Shown here one piece after another: positions 1 through 4,932 of a stretch of 31,789 bases of DNA. Made by a program: the position numbers and the translations under genes. The DNA comes from a virus. The notes under the pieces are model-generated. The model was not told the DNA's origin. It searched no databases and was given only the letters and a program-made list of their open reading frames with translations. Location of the stretch: IMG/VR virus record IMGVR_UViG_3300002138_000087, positions 1 to 31,789 of that record; one strand, 5' to 3'. Positions within the stretch are counted from its first letter, which is position 1. Every line of letters begins with the position of its first letter.

Positions 1-114
1 TAACGAGGACGAATATAACGAGGACGAATATAACGAGGACGAATATAACGAGGACGAATATAACGAGGACGAATATAACGAGGACGAATATAACGAGGAC
101 GAATATAACGAGGA
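1..114 (+). repeat. 15-bp tandem repeat, about 7.6 copies, inside a CDS
   Basis: The 15-mer TAACGAGGACGAATA repeats head to tail seven times without a mismatch, followed by a partial copy. In the reading frame that continues downstream it encodes the pentapeptide Asn-Glu-Asp-Glu-Tyr over and over. The array begins at the window edge, so its real copy number is unknown. Perfect identity between units points to recent slippage or recombination. Confidence 0.97.
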
Positions 115-280
115 TAGTATACGGTGGTGTTATATGGATGGGCCATACAGTCTTGAAGGTTTAGGAAATGATGCATGGCTCACTGGTTGTCCTTTATGTG
201 GAGACAATTGTTGGGAGAAAGTTACTCCCAAACAGAAAGCCGAGGCAGAAGAATATTGGCGTGAGAATGAAAAGATTTGA
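2..280 (+). CDS. 3' end of a phage protein: acidic NEDEY repeats plus zinc-ribbon-like tail (partial)
   Basis: The frame is open from base 2 to a TGA at 278-280, and the start lies outside the window. The visible 92 residues are first an acidic (NEDEY)n repeat, then a short domain with a CPLCG knuckle and a further nearby Cys (GDNCWEK), which could bind zinc. A charged helix-like end (KAEAEEYWREN) closes the protein. Function is unknown. The stop codon lies inside the TTGACA of a promoter at 277-282, a pattern that recurs across the window. Confidence 0.8.
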   Translation, partial: NEDEYNEDEYNEDEYNEDEYNEDEYNEDEYNEDEYNEDSIRWCYMDGPYSLEGLGNDAWLTGCPLCGDNCWEKVTPKQKAEAEEYWRENEKI

Positions 281-304
281 CATTCCGCCAAACCCTGATA
301 GAGT
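277..304 (+). promoter_or_regulatory. Sigma70-type promoter ahead of the tRNA cluster
   Basis: TTGACA (277-282), 16-nt spacer, TAGAGT (299-304). No open frame follows (ATG TAA at 309), so it probably drives the tRNA genes starting at 380. Confidence 0.6.
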
Positions 305-379
305 TAGAAATGTAAGTGGTAGATGCAACTACTCCGAGAGACGGAATGGATTAAGGAATTAACCATCCCGAAATTTAAT

Positions 380-453
380 GGTCCTGTAGTTTAATAGTTT
401 AGAACGCAACGCTTTCATCGTTGATAATGTGGGTGCAACTCCCATCGGGACTA
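380..453 (+). tRNA. tRNA-Glu(TTC)
   Basis: A cloverleaf folds by eye. The acceptor GGTCCTG pairs with CGGGACT with two G-T pairs. The anticodon arm is CAACG-CTTTCAT-CGTTG, giving anticodon TTC. The T arm is GTGGG-TGCAACT-CCCAT and the discriminator is A453. Only CC follows, so CCA is not fully encoded. Confidence 0.85.
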
Positions 454-546
454 CCTTAGAGTAAAATGTAAGCATGAAACTAACGGGTTGGGACAATAAC
501 CATAAAGATTCCTGATATAGATACTTGTAACATTGCTCAACTAATT

Positions 547-617
547 GCGGGCGATTGTGTAAGTTATGCATAATTGGCTCATAACCAATTGGGAGTCGTG
601 CGATTCGGCTGCCCGCT
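547..617 (+). tRNA. tRNA with CAT anticodon (Met, fMet or Ile2), first of three
   Basis: The acceptor GCGGGCG pairs with TGCCCGC. The anticodon stem ATTGG/CCAAT holds loop CTCATAA (CAT), and the T arm is AGTCG-TGCGATT-CGGCT. The discriminator is T617, followed by ACA rather than CCA. Which of the three CAT tRNAs is initiator, elongator or lysidine-modified Ile cannot be decided by eye. Confidence 0.85.
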
Positions 618-722
618 ACAGATTAGTCATGGATTTCGGCATGACAATTAGCACAAAGAAGTTCACATTTAAGAACTTCTTCCGAAATTTGGGATTCAGT
701 ATAACTCCCAACTCCCCAAATG

Positions 723-809
723 ATGGAACTTGATAACAAGAAGAAATTTGTAATAGGTTGGATTAAATCTAAAGAAAAAATTCAGTGGCTACCAGAATAT
801 AATGCTTGA
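723..809 (+). CDS. Small hypothetical protein (28 aa)
   Basis: ATG 723 to TGA 807-809 encodes a 28-residue Lys/Trp-containing peptide (MELDNKKKFV...QWLPEYNA). It overlaps the next start at 802 by a few bases in another frame. It lies in the segment that splits the HNH gene. No promoter or domain was recognised. Confidence 0.4.
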   Translation: MELDNKKKFVIGWIKSKEKIQWLPEYNA

Positions 810-1008
810 ATTTCAAAAGCCAATACCTGTTATTGTAGAGGGTGAAAAAGAAGGTTACGCTATTTATGTTACAGATAGCGGACAATTTGAAAACGATATA
901 TGGTGCGTTGTTCATTGCGAAGGCGGAATTGTCAGACATTATCGAAGTGATCAAATTAAAATTCACATGAATGCAACTTTTGGAATAGATAAAAACAAGG
1001 CATTGTAG
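802..1008 (+). CDS. Small hypothetical phage protein (68 aa)
   Basis: The frame starts at ATG 802 and stops at 1006-1008. The middle (DIWCVVHCEGGIVRHYRSDQ) and the end (KIHMNATFGI) look like a genuine small beta-rich phage protein, and composition favours this strand over the antisense frame. It fills the segment separating the two halves of the HNH gene, so it is either the intruding sequence or a resident gene caught in a rearrangement. Function is unknown. Confidence 0.6.
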   Translation: MLEFQKPIPVIVEGEKEGYAIYVTDSGQFENDIWCVVHCEGGIVRHYRSDQIKIHMNATFGIDKNKAL

Positions 1009-1362
1009 GCAATTTGCAGAGGTTATTTCAAATAATTTTTGTGATGGGTCTTTGTGATGAAAGTGTAAAGCCTTGTTGGATTTTTTATATCCACAAATTT
1101 TACATTGACCACCTAGAATAGTTTGGTATTTTATTTTTAAGTTTTTACGGTGAGTAGTCTGACGACATTGTTTTTTTAATTTTACTTCTGGATTTAAGAA
1201 GTAAGAAATTGTTCCTTTAGAACAATTCAATTCGTTGGCAATCTGGTTATAGGAATAACCTTGGTCACGTAATTTATTTATTTGTATTTCAAGTGTCATA
1301 CACATGAATATGTTCAACTCATAAAAGAGTCGAACAAACTAAAAAATAATTTGAAAAAAGAA

Positions 1363-1398
1363 TTGACGAATTGAAAAGTGTCTGATATATATAGACAC
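1363..1398 (+). promoter_or_regulatory. Promoter overlapped by a perfect palindrome (candidate operator)
   Basis: TTGACG (1363-1368), 17-nt spacer, TATATA (1386-1391). A perfect 6-bp inverted repeat, GTGTCT (1378-1383) and AGACAC (1393-1398), brackets the -10 and reaches the expected start site near 1398. That is a typical position for a repressor operator. Confidence 0.6.
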
Positions 1399-1536
1399 AT
1401 AACAAGACATAATTGTATGATGACAACTAAACATAATTTTAATAATCGCAAGGATTGCCAAGGAGGCAACGGTTAAGAAGTCGTGTAAGTGTTAGAGATT
1501 TCAACCGTCACCTCCAAAAAGAAGTGACGGTTTTTT
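1398..1536 (+). ncRNA. Attenuator-like leader RNA with alternative hairpins
   Basis: The expected transcript runs from about 1398 to an intrinsic terminator. It contains a 19-codon frame (1417-1476). The strand 1503-1515 can pair with 1462-1474 (GGAGGCAACGGTT, 11 of 13 pairs) or with 1524-1532 (GTGACGGTT, 9 of 9). The second pairing is the terminator, so the two are mutually exclusive, as in attenuators. tRNA-Gln and tRNA-Cys follow. The ligand or signal, if any, is unknown. Confidence 0.5.
1503..1536 (+). terminator. Rho-independent terminator
   Basis: Perfect 9-bp stem AACCGTCAC (1503-1511) / GTGACGGTT (1524-1532) followed by a run of T to 1536. Confidence 0.85.
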
Positions 1537-1586
1537 GTTTTTGAAGTTTTAGAAAAAACTCCGTAGAGGCAGAGTGTAAATCACAG

Positions 1587-1668
1587 AGCCGGTTGATTCC
1601 GAAAGAATCAGTCACCAACGACAGGTCAAGCGGCTTTATCCACCGAAAAGAAAAGGATTTATCCGGCT
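1587..1668 (+). ncRNA. Structured RNA candidate upstream of tRNA-Gln
   Basis: A closing stem AGCCGG (1587-1592) / CCGGCT (1663-1668) encloses a perfect hairpin TGATTC-CGAAA-GAATCA (1594-1610) and a second small hairpin ATCC...GGAT. No reading frame of note is present. It could be a separate small RNA or a domain of the tRNA precursor. No known family was recognised. Confidence 0.4.
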
Positions 1669-1710
1669 GTAACATAGAAGTTTATGTGCTAGTCTGAAAA
1701 ACTAGATCAT

Positions 1711-1788
1711 TGAGATGTCGCATAGCGGCAATTGCGGGAGCCTTTGAAGCTCTGTCTATCGTTGGTTCGAGTCCAACCATCTCAGCCA
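1711..1788 (+). tRNA. tRNA-Gln(TTG)
   Basis: The acceptor TGAGATG/CATCTCA is perfect. The anticodon stem GGAGC/GCTCT holds loop CTTTGAA (TTG), and the T arm is GTTGG-TTCG AGT-CCAAC. The discriminator is G and CCA is encoded. Confidence 0.92.
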
Positions 1789-1800
1789 TTTTTAGTTAAC

Positions 1801-1883
1801 GCAATATTGGTCGATTGGGAAGGCAACTCTCTGCAAAAGAGTATGGTGAAAACCTAAAAGAAGTTCGATTCTTCTATATTGCT
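1801..1883 (+). tRNA. tRNA with GCA anticodon (Cys) and a long variable arm
   Basis: The acceptor GCAATAT/ATATTGC is perfect. The D stem is only 3 bp (GTC/GGC). The anticodon arm ACTCT-CTGCAAA-AGAGT gives GCA, and the T arm is AGAAG-TTCGATT-CTTCT. The discriminator is T, the usual CysRS identity base. The variable region is 16 nt and folds as GGT-GAAA-ACC, which is a class II feature normally confined to Leu, Ser and bacterial Tyr tRNAs. CCA is not encoded. Confidence 0.85.
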
Positions 1884-1938
1884 CATATTTTGAAAATTTG
1901 TTCGATTAACATAGTGATGAATGGTCTAAAAATAACCG

Positions 1939-1966
1939 TTGACAAAAATATAGAACAAGTTAATAT
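1939..1966 (+). promoter_or_regulatory. Promoter of tRNA-Ile, start site at the mature 5' end
   Basis: TTGACA (1939-1944), 16-nt spacer, TAATAT (1961-1966). The expected start, 7 nt after the -10, is 1973, the first base of the tRNA. Confidence 0.75.
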
Positions 1967-1972
1967 ACAAAT

Positions 1973-2047
1973 AGTGGTGTAGCTCAGAGGAAGAGCCTTC
2001 GACTGATAATCGAAAGGTCGGGATTTCAAAATTCCCCACCACTACCA
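1973..2047 (+). tRNA. tRNA-Ile(GAT)
   Basis: The acceptor AGTGGTG/CACCACT is perfect. The D arm is GCTC...GAGC and the anticodon arm TTCGA-CTGATAA-TCGAA gives GAT. The T stem GGGAT/TTCCC has one mismatch. The discriminator is A and CCA is encoded. Confidence 0.9.
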
Positions 2048-2052
2048 AATTT

Positions 2053-2178
2053 ATGAAAAAAGATTCAAAAGACTACAAATATCAAAAGTTTAACCAAAAG
2101 CAAAAAACTTGGAGTCGAAAGAATCGGTTCAAACAACGTGGTAAAAAGTTCGTTGACAAAGAGGTGGAGTTGTCATAA
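2053..2178 (+). CDS. Small basic hypothetical protein (41 aa)
   Basis: ATG 2053, TAA 2176-2178. It is very rich in Lys, Gln and Arg (KYQKFNQKQK...SRKNRFKQRGKK) with a short acidic end, which suggests nucleic-acid binding, but there is no fold to recognise. It sits 5 nt after the encoded CCA of tRNA-Ile and may share its transcript. Confidence 0.6.
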   Translation: MKKDSKDYKYQKFNQKQKTWSRKNRFKQRGKKFVDKEVELS

Positions 2179-2190
2179 TCTACTAAGAAT

Positions 2191-2313
2191 ATGAAAACGT
2201 GGTTGACGAATAAAGACGGTTGGATTCATCGTCACAACGAATATGGTGATGAACCTGAGTGGATTGGAATGATTCACAACACAGATGGTGAGAAATGGTT
2301 CAAAACCTCTTGA
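2191..2313 (+). CDS. Small hypothetical protein (40 aa)
   Basis: ATG 2191, TGA 2311-2313. It is Trp-rich (MKTWLTNKDGW, EPEWIGMIHN, EKWFKTS). It follows the basic 41-aa gene by 12 nt, so the two probably form one unit. Its stop codon is nested in the TTGACA of the promoter at 2310. Confidence 0.6.
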   Translation: MKTWLTNKDGWIHRHNEYGDEPEWIGMIHNTDGEKWFKTS

Positions 2314-2337
2314 CAATCAAAACGTTTCTGTTAGATT
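2310..2337 (+). promoter_or_regulatory. Promoter for the following tRNAs
   Basis: TTGACA (2310-2315), 16-nt spacer, TAGATT (2332-2337). The expected start near 2344 is about 6 nt ahead of the tRNA-Lys-like gene. Confidence 0.6.
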
Positions 2338-2349
2338 AAGAAACGTAAC

Positions 2350-2436
2350 GGGTCAGTAGCTCAATGGGATTGAAGCTTTAAAGTGAAGCAATTGCCTTTT
2401 AAGCAATTGAAGTCGGAGCGTTACCGACCAGTCCTA
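2350..2436 (+). tRNA. tRNA-Lys(TTT), divergent or decayed, with an insertion after the D arm
   Basis: The anticodon arm ATTGC-CTTTTAA-GCAAT gives TTT, and the T arm GTCGG-AGCGTTA-CCGAC is perfect. The acceptor GGGTCAG/CAGTCCT has two mismatches. About 13 extra bases, bounded by a GAAGC repeat, separate the D arm from the anticodon stem. It may be a pseudo-tRNA. Confidence 0.5.
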
Positions 2437-2461
2437 CTTTGGTTTTTAAACTTTTTTAATC

Positions 2462-2542
2462 GGGCCGGAAGCTTAAACCTTTGTATAAGCACTCGACTCA
2501 TAATCGAAAGATAGCCGGGACGATTGCCGGCGCGGCCCACCA
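2462..2542 (+). tRNA. tRNA with CAT anticodon, second of three
   Basis: The acceptor GGGCCGG pairs with GCGGCCC in six of seven positions. The D stem is GCTT/AAGC, the anticodon arm TCGA-CTCATAA-TCGA, and the T stem GCCGG/CCGGC. The discriminator is A and CCA is encoded. The HNH gene on the other strand ends immediately after it. Confidence 0.8.
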
Positions 2543-3079
2543 TTAATACTTATTTAAATGTGGGTGGTGATGTTCTCCGTGACAATTTCCACATAGAAGT
2601 TCACATTTATTTGCTTCATTTAATAAGATTTTCCAATTAAGTGCAGCTACGTGATGTGAATCTAAATTAAATGTTTTTTGTGTTGGGTCTTTGTGATGAA
2701 AGTGAAGAGATGCATAATTTCTATTATAACCACAGTTAATACACTTTCCACCATATAAATCAACCAGTTTCTTTTTTCGATTAACTCTACGAGTATTGTT
2801 GGTTTGTTGAGTGCTTTTATTAAAACAATTAATACACCAATGGTGAATACGATTATCGTTTCTTTTATAAAATTCACCGATAGATTTTTCAATATCACAT
2901 TTAGAACAAACTTGACTTTTGGTTGGTTGTTGGGGTTTGATAGTTTTTAATCCATGTTTTTTAAGCCAATAACGAACATTAGTTTGAGAACAGTTTAATT
3001 CTTTTGCAATTTCATAGGATGATAGATTTTTATTGACGAGTTCGGATAGTGTGTTAATATTCAACCAGAGGAAATACAT
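2543..3079 (-). CDS. HNH homing-type endonuclease with N-terminal HTH
   Basis: This 178-residue protein has three parts. A helix-turn-helix-like segment spans about residues 12-45 (SSYEIAKELNCSQTNVRYWL). A zinc knuckle pair follows at 58-85 (CSKC...CINC). The C-terminal HNH domain has CINCGY, LHFHHKDP and LLCGNCH. It should cut or nick DNA and spread its own gene. It abuts tRNA-Met and faces a truncated plus-strand gene, as expected for an inserted mobile gene. The same family is present in broken form at 623-1299. The base composition is AT-rich compared with the small phage genes. Confidence 0.9.
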   Translation of the reverse strand: MYFLWLNINTLSELVNKNLSSYEIAKELNCSQTNVRYWLKKHGLKTIKPQQPTKSQVCSKCDIEKSIGEFYKRNDNRIHHWCINCFNKSTQQTNNTRRVNRKKKLVDLYGGKCINCGYNRNYASLHFHHKDPTQKTFNLDSHHVAALNWKILLNEANKCELLCGNCHGEHHHPHLNKY

Positions 3080-3201
3080 TTATACGTGACTTCAAAGGAA
3101 CATTGTGCGGTCTGCTTAAACATGGATTTGAAATCGGTTATGAGATTTACGAATTTGACACCCAATCCGAGTTGTTTATTTGGTTGAGTCAAAAGGGTTA
3201 G
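3080..3201 (+). pseudogene. 3' remnant of an interrupted phage gene
   Basis: A convincing coding frame ends at TAG 3199-3201 (RDFKGTLCGLLKHG...QSELFIWLSQKG) but has no start. It begins directly next to the start of the HNH gene. The 5' half is not in the window, so the original gene was probably cut when the HNH gene and tRNAs were inserted or rearranged. Confidence 0.5.
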
Positions 3202-3209
3202 TGACGAAT

Positions 3210-3279
3210 TGCAGTGCCTTTAGTTAAGGACACGTGTTTCATAAGCACATGTAAGTGGGGGCAGTACCCACCACTGCAA
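3210..3279 (+). tRNA. tRNA with CAT anticodon, third of three
   Basis: The acceptor TGCAGTG/CACTGCA is perfect. The D arm is CCTT/AAGG. The anticodon stem GTGT/GCAC holds loop TTCATAA, with one mismatched pair at the base. The T arm is GTGGG-GGCAGTA-CCCAC. The discriminator is A and only CC follows. Confidence 0.85.
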
Positions 3280-3281
3280 CC

Positions 3282-3436
3282 TTAATCAAGATAGACGAGA
3301 TCAGTCTCTATATAACGGATGGAGATATAACAACTCGGAATTGGTTTGTTAATAAAAATATTGGCGTTACTCATGTATCCGTAAAATATTTTCCAGTGAA
3401 ATCCTTAAAATGATTAAAATTTAATGGGTATGTAAT
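3282..3436 (+). other. Spacer between tRNAs, no gene seen
   Basis: This 155-nt AT-rich stretch has a GAGAT...GAGATATAAC repeat around 3298-3330. I see no convincing frame, promoter or tRNA in it. Confidence 0.5.
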
Positions 3437-3519
3437 GCTCACATAGTCGAGCCTGTCTTCGAAACAGGTAATCGTAATTGGAACTGAAATTGGCGGTTCG
3501 AGTCCGTCTGTGAGCACCA
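3437..3519 (+). tRNA. tRNA-like gene with TCG anticodon (Arg), D arm missing, long variable region
   Basis: The acceptor GCTCACA/TGTGAGC is perfect, with discriminator A and encoded CCA. The anticodon arm CCTGT-CTTCGAA-ACAGG and the T arm GGCGG-TTCGAGT-CCGTC are sound. Only 8 nt lie between the acceptor and the anticodon stem, so no D arm fits. The variable region is 23 nt. It may be a rearranged pseudo-tRNA or a specialised tRNA-like RNA. Confidence 0.6.
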
Positions 3520-3651
3520 AAATAATTCATCGTTACTTGAACCTGCGTGCTTGGAAAAGTATCTAAAATTTTAGATATTACACATACTCAAACAAAAAGA
3601 TTCATTAAGAAACATTACAACGGTGAGTATTTGACTCACAAAAGAAAAGTT

Positions 3652-3723
3652 GCCTCCAAAGCATAGAAAGCGATGCACTACATTGGTAATGTAGATAGCA
3701 GGGTGCATGTCCCTGTGTTGGCT
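3652..3723 (+). tRNA. tRNA-Thr(GGT), acceptor stem imperfect
   Basis: The D stem is GCAT/ATGC. The anticodon arm CTACA-TTGGTAA-TGTAG (GGT) and the T arm CAGGG-TGCATGT-CCCTG are perfect. The acceptor GCCTCCA/TGTTGGC mispairs at two central positions. The discriminator is T, with no CCA. It may need repair or be decayed. Confidence 0.7.
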
Positions 3724-3732
3724 CATAGTCGT

Positions 3733-3818
3733 GCCGGTGTAACCATAACAGAAATGGCCCTGTTTCGTAAACAGGTGGTGTAAACCAATTGTAGGTGCAA
3801 GTCCTATCACCGGCTCCA
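3733..3818 (+). tRNA. tRNA with CGT anticodon (Thr) and a long variable arm
   Basis: The acceptor GCCGGTG/CACCGGC is perfect. The D stem is CCAT/ATGG and the anticodon arm CCTGT-TTCGTAA-ACAGG gives CGT. The T stem is GTAGG/CCTAT. The 15-nt variable region folds as TGGT-GTAA-ACCA, a class II trait not expected in a Thr tRNA. The discriminator is T and CCA is encoded. Confidence 0.8.
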
Positions 3819-3841
3819 TTTAGATTGTTCAAATAGAAAGG

Positions 3842-3875
3842 CTCTTCATATTTATAAAGTATGAAGAGTTTTTTT
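3842..3875 (+). terminator. Rho-independent terminator after the tRNA cluster
   Basis: Perfect 9-bp stem CTCTTCATA (3842-3850) / TATGAAGAG (3860-3868) followed by seven T. The start codon of the next small gene comes directly after the T run. Confidence 0.88.
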
Positions 3876-3977
3876 ATGTACCTAAGTCGTAAGTGTTTGA
3901 GATGTTTTGAAGAAGATATTCCAGACTCCATTAGATTTTGCGACAAGTGTTGGAAAGACATCTTTGGACCAAAATAA
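3876..3977 (+). CDS. 33-aa zinc-knuckle miniprotein
   Basis: ATG 3876, TAA 3975-3977. The sequence has two Cys pairs (CLRCFEE...FCDKCWK) spaced like a treble-clef or zinc-ribbon knuckle. It starts right behind a terminator, so it must be read from readthrough or an unseen promoter. Function is unknown; it could be a small regulator or adaptor. Confidence 0.55.
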   Translation: MYLSRKCLRCFEEDIPDSIRFCDKCWKDIFGPK

Positions 3978-3979
3978 AA

Positions 3980-4009
3980 ATGAGCACCGATATTTCTACC
4001 GGTGCTCAT
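3980..4009 (-). terminator. Terminator of the minus-strand block
   Basis: The inverted repeat GAGCACCG (3982-3989) / CGGTGCTC (4000-4007), extended by ATG/CAT, is followed on the minus strand by ATTTTTATTTT. It lies downstream of the last minus-strand gene. Confidence 0.75.
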
Positions 4010-4116
4010 GGTCCATTCACCACCACTAACAGTTGAATGGTTGTTAGCACCATTGGGACCGTCTGTCAAACAGAGGCGCCTCCACCACCAAGTTTGGATT
4101 TAAACTTGGAAAGAAC
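4010..4116. other. Structured spacer, possible decayed tRNA
   Basis: The segment contains GGTCC...GGGACC, CTAAC...GTTAG, a TCTG-TCAAA-CAGA hairpin, and ends in CACCACCA before a perfect CCAAGTTT/AAACTTGG hairpin. It has tRNA-like pieces, but I could not fold a cloverleaf on either strand. Confidence 0.3.
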
Positions 4117-4437
4117 TTATGTCACGACACTTACAGTTCGTTGATTCGCCTCATTGAGTACCCGACCCAAGGCAATTTTAACACCCAACGCTTTGTTGTA
4201 ACCCTCACTCTTGGAACAACGTGACTCTGCGACAATATCAACGCCGGTTGTAGTTGTCAACCTAATTTCCGTGACACCACCACGGGGATCAGCCGTCACG
4301 AATGAAGGAATCGCCGACAAATCACGTTGATATTGGGTCAACAGTTCCCAACGACGATTCACTGGATTGAAGTAACGACGCTTGTGCAGAACCATTACCT
4401 TGTTACCAGCCTTACGGAGTGAATGAATTGTAATCAT
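4117..4437 (-). CDS. Hypothetical protein (106 aa), leaderless
   Basis: The -35 TTGACT (4469-4474) and -10 TATATT (4447-4452) lie just before ATG 4437, leaving 9 nt between -10 and start. The protein is basic. Its C-terminal half (TEIRLTTTTGVDIVAES...SEGYNKALGVKIALGRVL) looks like one beta sheet plus a helix. No family was recognised. It is the last gene of the minus-strand block before the terminator at 3980-4009. Confidence 0.8.
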   Translation of the reverse strand: MITIHSLRKAGNKVMVLHKRRYFNPVNRRWELLTQYQRDLSAIPSFVTADPRGGVTEIRLTTTTGVDIVAESRCSKSEGYNKALGVKIALGRVLNEANQRTVSVVT

Positions 4438-4477
4438 ATTGGAGTTAATATATTCGAGGTTTATAGAAAGTCAACGG

Positions 4478-4684
4478 TTATTTGATGATGTTGATTGCGG
4501 AAATGTCTTCAATACGAATGTAAAGAGGACTGTTGGAAGGATGAATGCCATCCATCTCATAACTTTGAAGGACATTGTTTTTGTGCGTGTAGGAGATATT
4601 CTTGCACTTGACTTTGACAATCGAACCACCCTTGAGGTGAAATTCAACCAAAATATGCGTTTTCCAGAAAGAAGAAAGATTCAT
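4478..4684 (-). CDS. Hypothetical protein (68 aa)
   Basis: The chosen ATG (4684) comes 5 nt after the stop of the upstream gene, so the two form an operon. Starting earlier would require a TTG and overlap that gene. The protein is beta-rich (THILVEFHLKGGSIVKVKCKN) and could be a small Sm-like or OB-type barrel, but that is a guess. There is no Shine-Dalgarno sequence. Confidence 0.65.
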   Translation of the reverse strand: MNLSSFWKTHILVEFHLKGGSIVKVKCKNISYTHKNNVLQSYEMDGIHPSNSPLYIRIEDISAINIIK

Positions 4685-4689
4685 ACGAT

Positions 4690-4890
4690 TTACTTGACCC
4701 AATTGATTTTGACGATGGAAACTTCATTCAACTCGTTCGTTTTATAGTCCGCAGTCACCTTGTAACCCTGCAGAACTTTCTTTGCTGCGTCACTATCACC
4801 ATTTGCACGCCCAATGGAGTATGTCAATAGTGAAACAGTTGTGGTGAACAGTAGAAATGAGAATAAAAGTCCGGGTATTCCTGAATTCAT
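4690..4890 (-). CDS. Small membrane protein (66 aa), leaderless
   Basis: The promoter is TTGACT (4921-4926), 16 nt, TAATAT (4899-4904), with ATG 8 nt later at 4890. Residues 5-26 are a hydrophobic segment (GLLFSFLLFTTTVSLLTYS), followed by a soluble charged tail. It is a single-pass inner-membrane protein or has an uncleaved signal anchor. Function is unknown. The 68-aa gene follows in the same transcript. Confidence 0.75.
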   Translation of the reverse strand: MNSGIPGLLFSFLLFTTTVSLLTYSIGRANGDSDAAKKVLQGYKVTADYKTNELNEVSIVKINWVK

Positions 4891-4932
4891 ATAGATGGAT
4901 ATTACCGTGGTTTGATAAAAAGTCAACCGGTT

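Larger units (their letters stand above)
623..1299 (-). pseudogene. HNH endonuclease gene split by a ~300-bp segment
   Basis: The N-terminal part reads from ATG 1299 (MTLEIQINKL...) through a helix-turn-helix-like segment (YSYNQIANELNCSKGTI) and the first half of an HNH domain (GGQCKICGY, LHFHHKDPSQ). Homology is lost near 1010-1020. The missing C-terminal half (SEEVLKCELLCANCHAEIHD, stop 623-625) is found further on, same strand, at about 623-705. Between the two lies roughly 300 bp carrying plus-strand reading frames. The second HNH gene (2543-3079) shows the intact arrangement. The gene is probably dead. Confidence 0.75.

Noticed and set aside
1-114. Tandem array as a CRISPR or an iteron origin
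   Set aside because: The 15-bp units have no spacers and are in frame with a continuing CDS.
1398-1536. tmRNA
   Set aside because: No tRNA-like Ala domain or closing acceptor stem was seen.
3520-3651. Start-less frame VLGKVSKILDITHTQ... running into tRNA-Thr
   Set aside because: No start or promoter and it overlaps a tRNA gene; perhaps a remnant, too weak to list.
3605-4069. 154-aa minus-strand ORF across tRNAs
   Set aside because: It is antisense to the two tRNA-Thr genes and the terminator; composition is not protein-like.
4010-4090. Additional tRNA ending in CACCACCA
   Set aside because: No cloverleaf could be folded on either strand.
4891-4926. Starts using the TTG of TTGACTTTTTAT as initiation codon (several genes)
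   Set aside because: Those TTGs are the -35 box, upstream of the transcription start.
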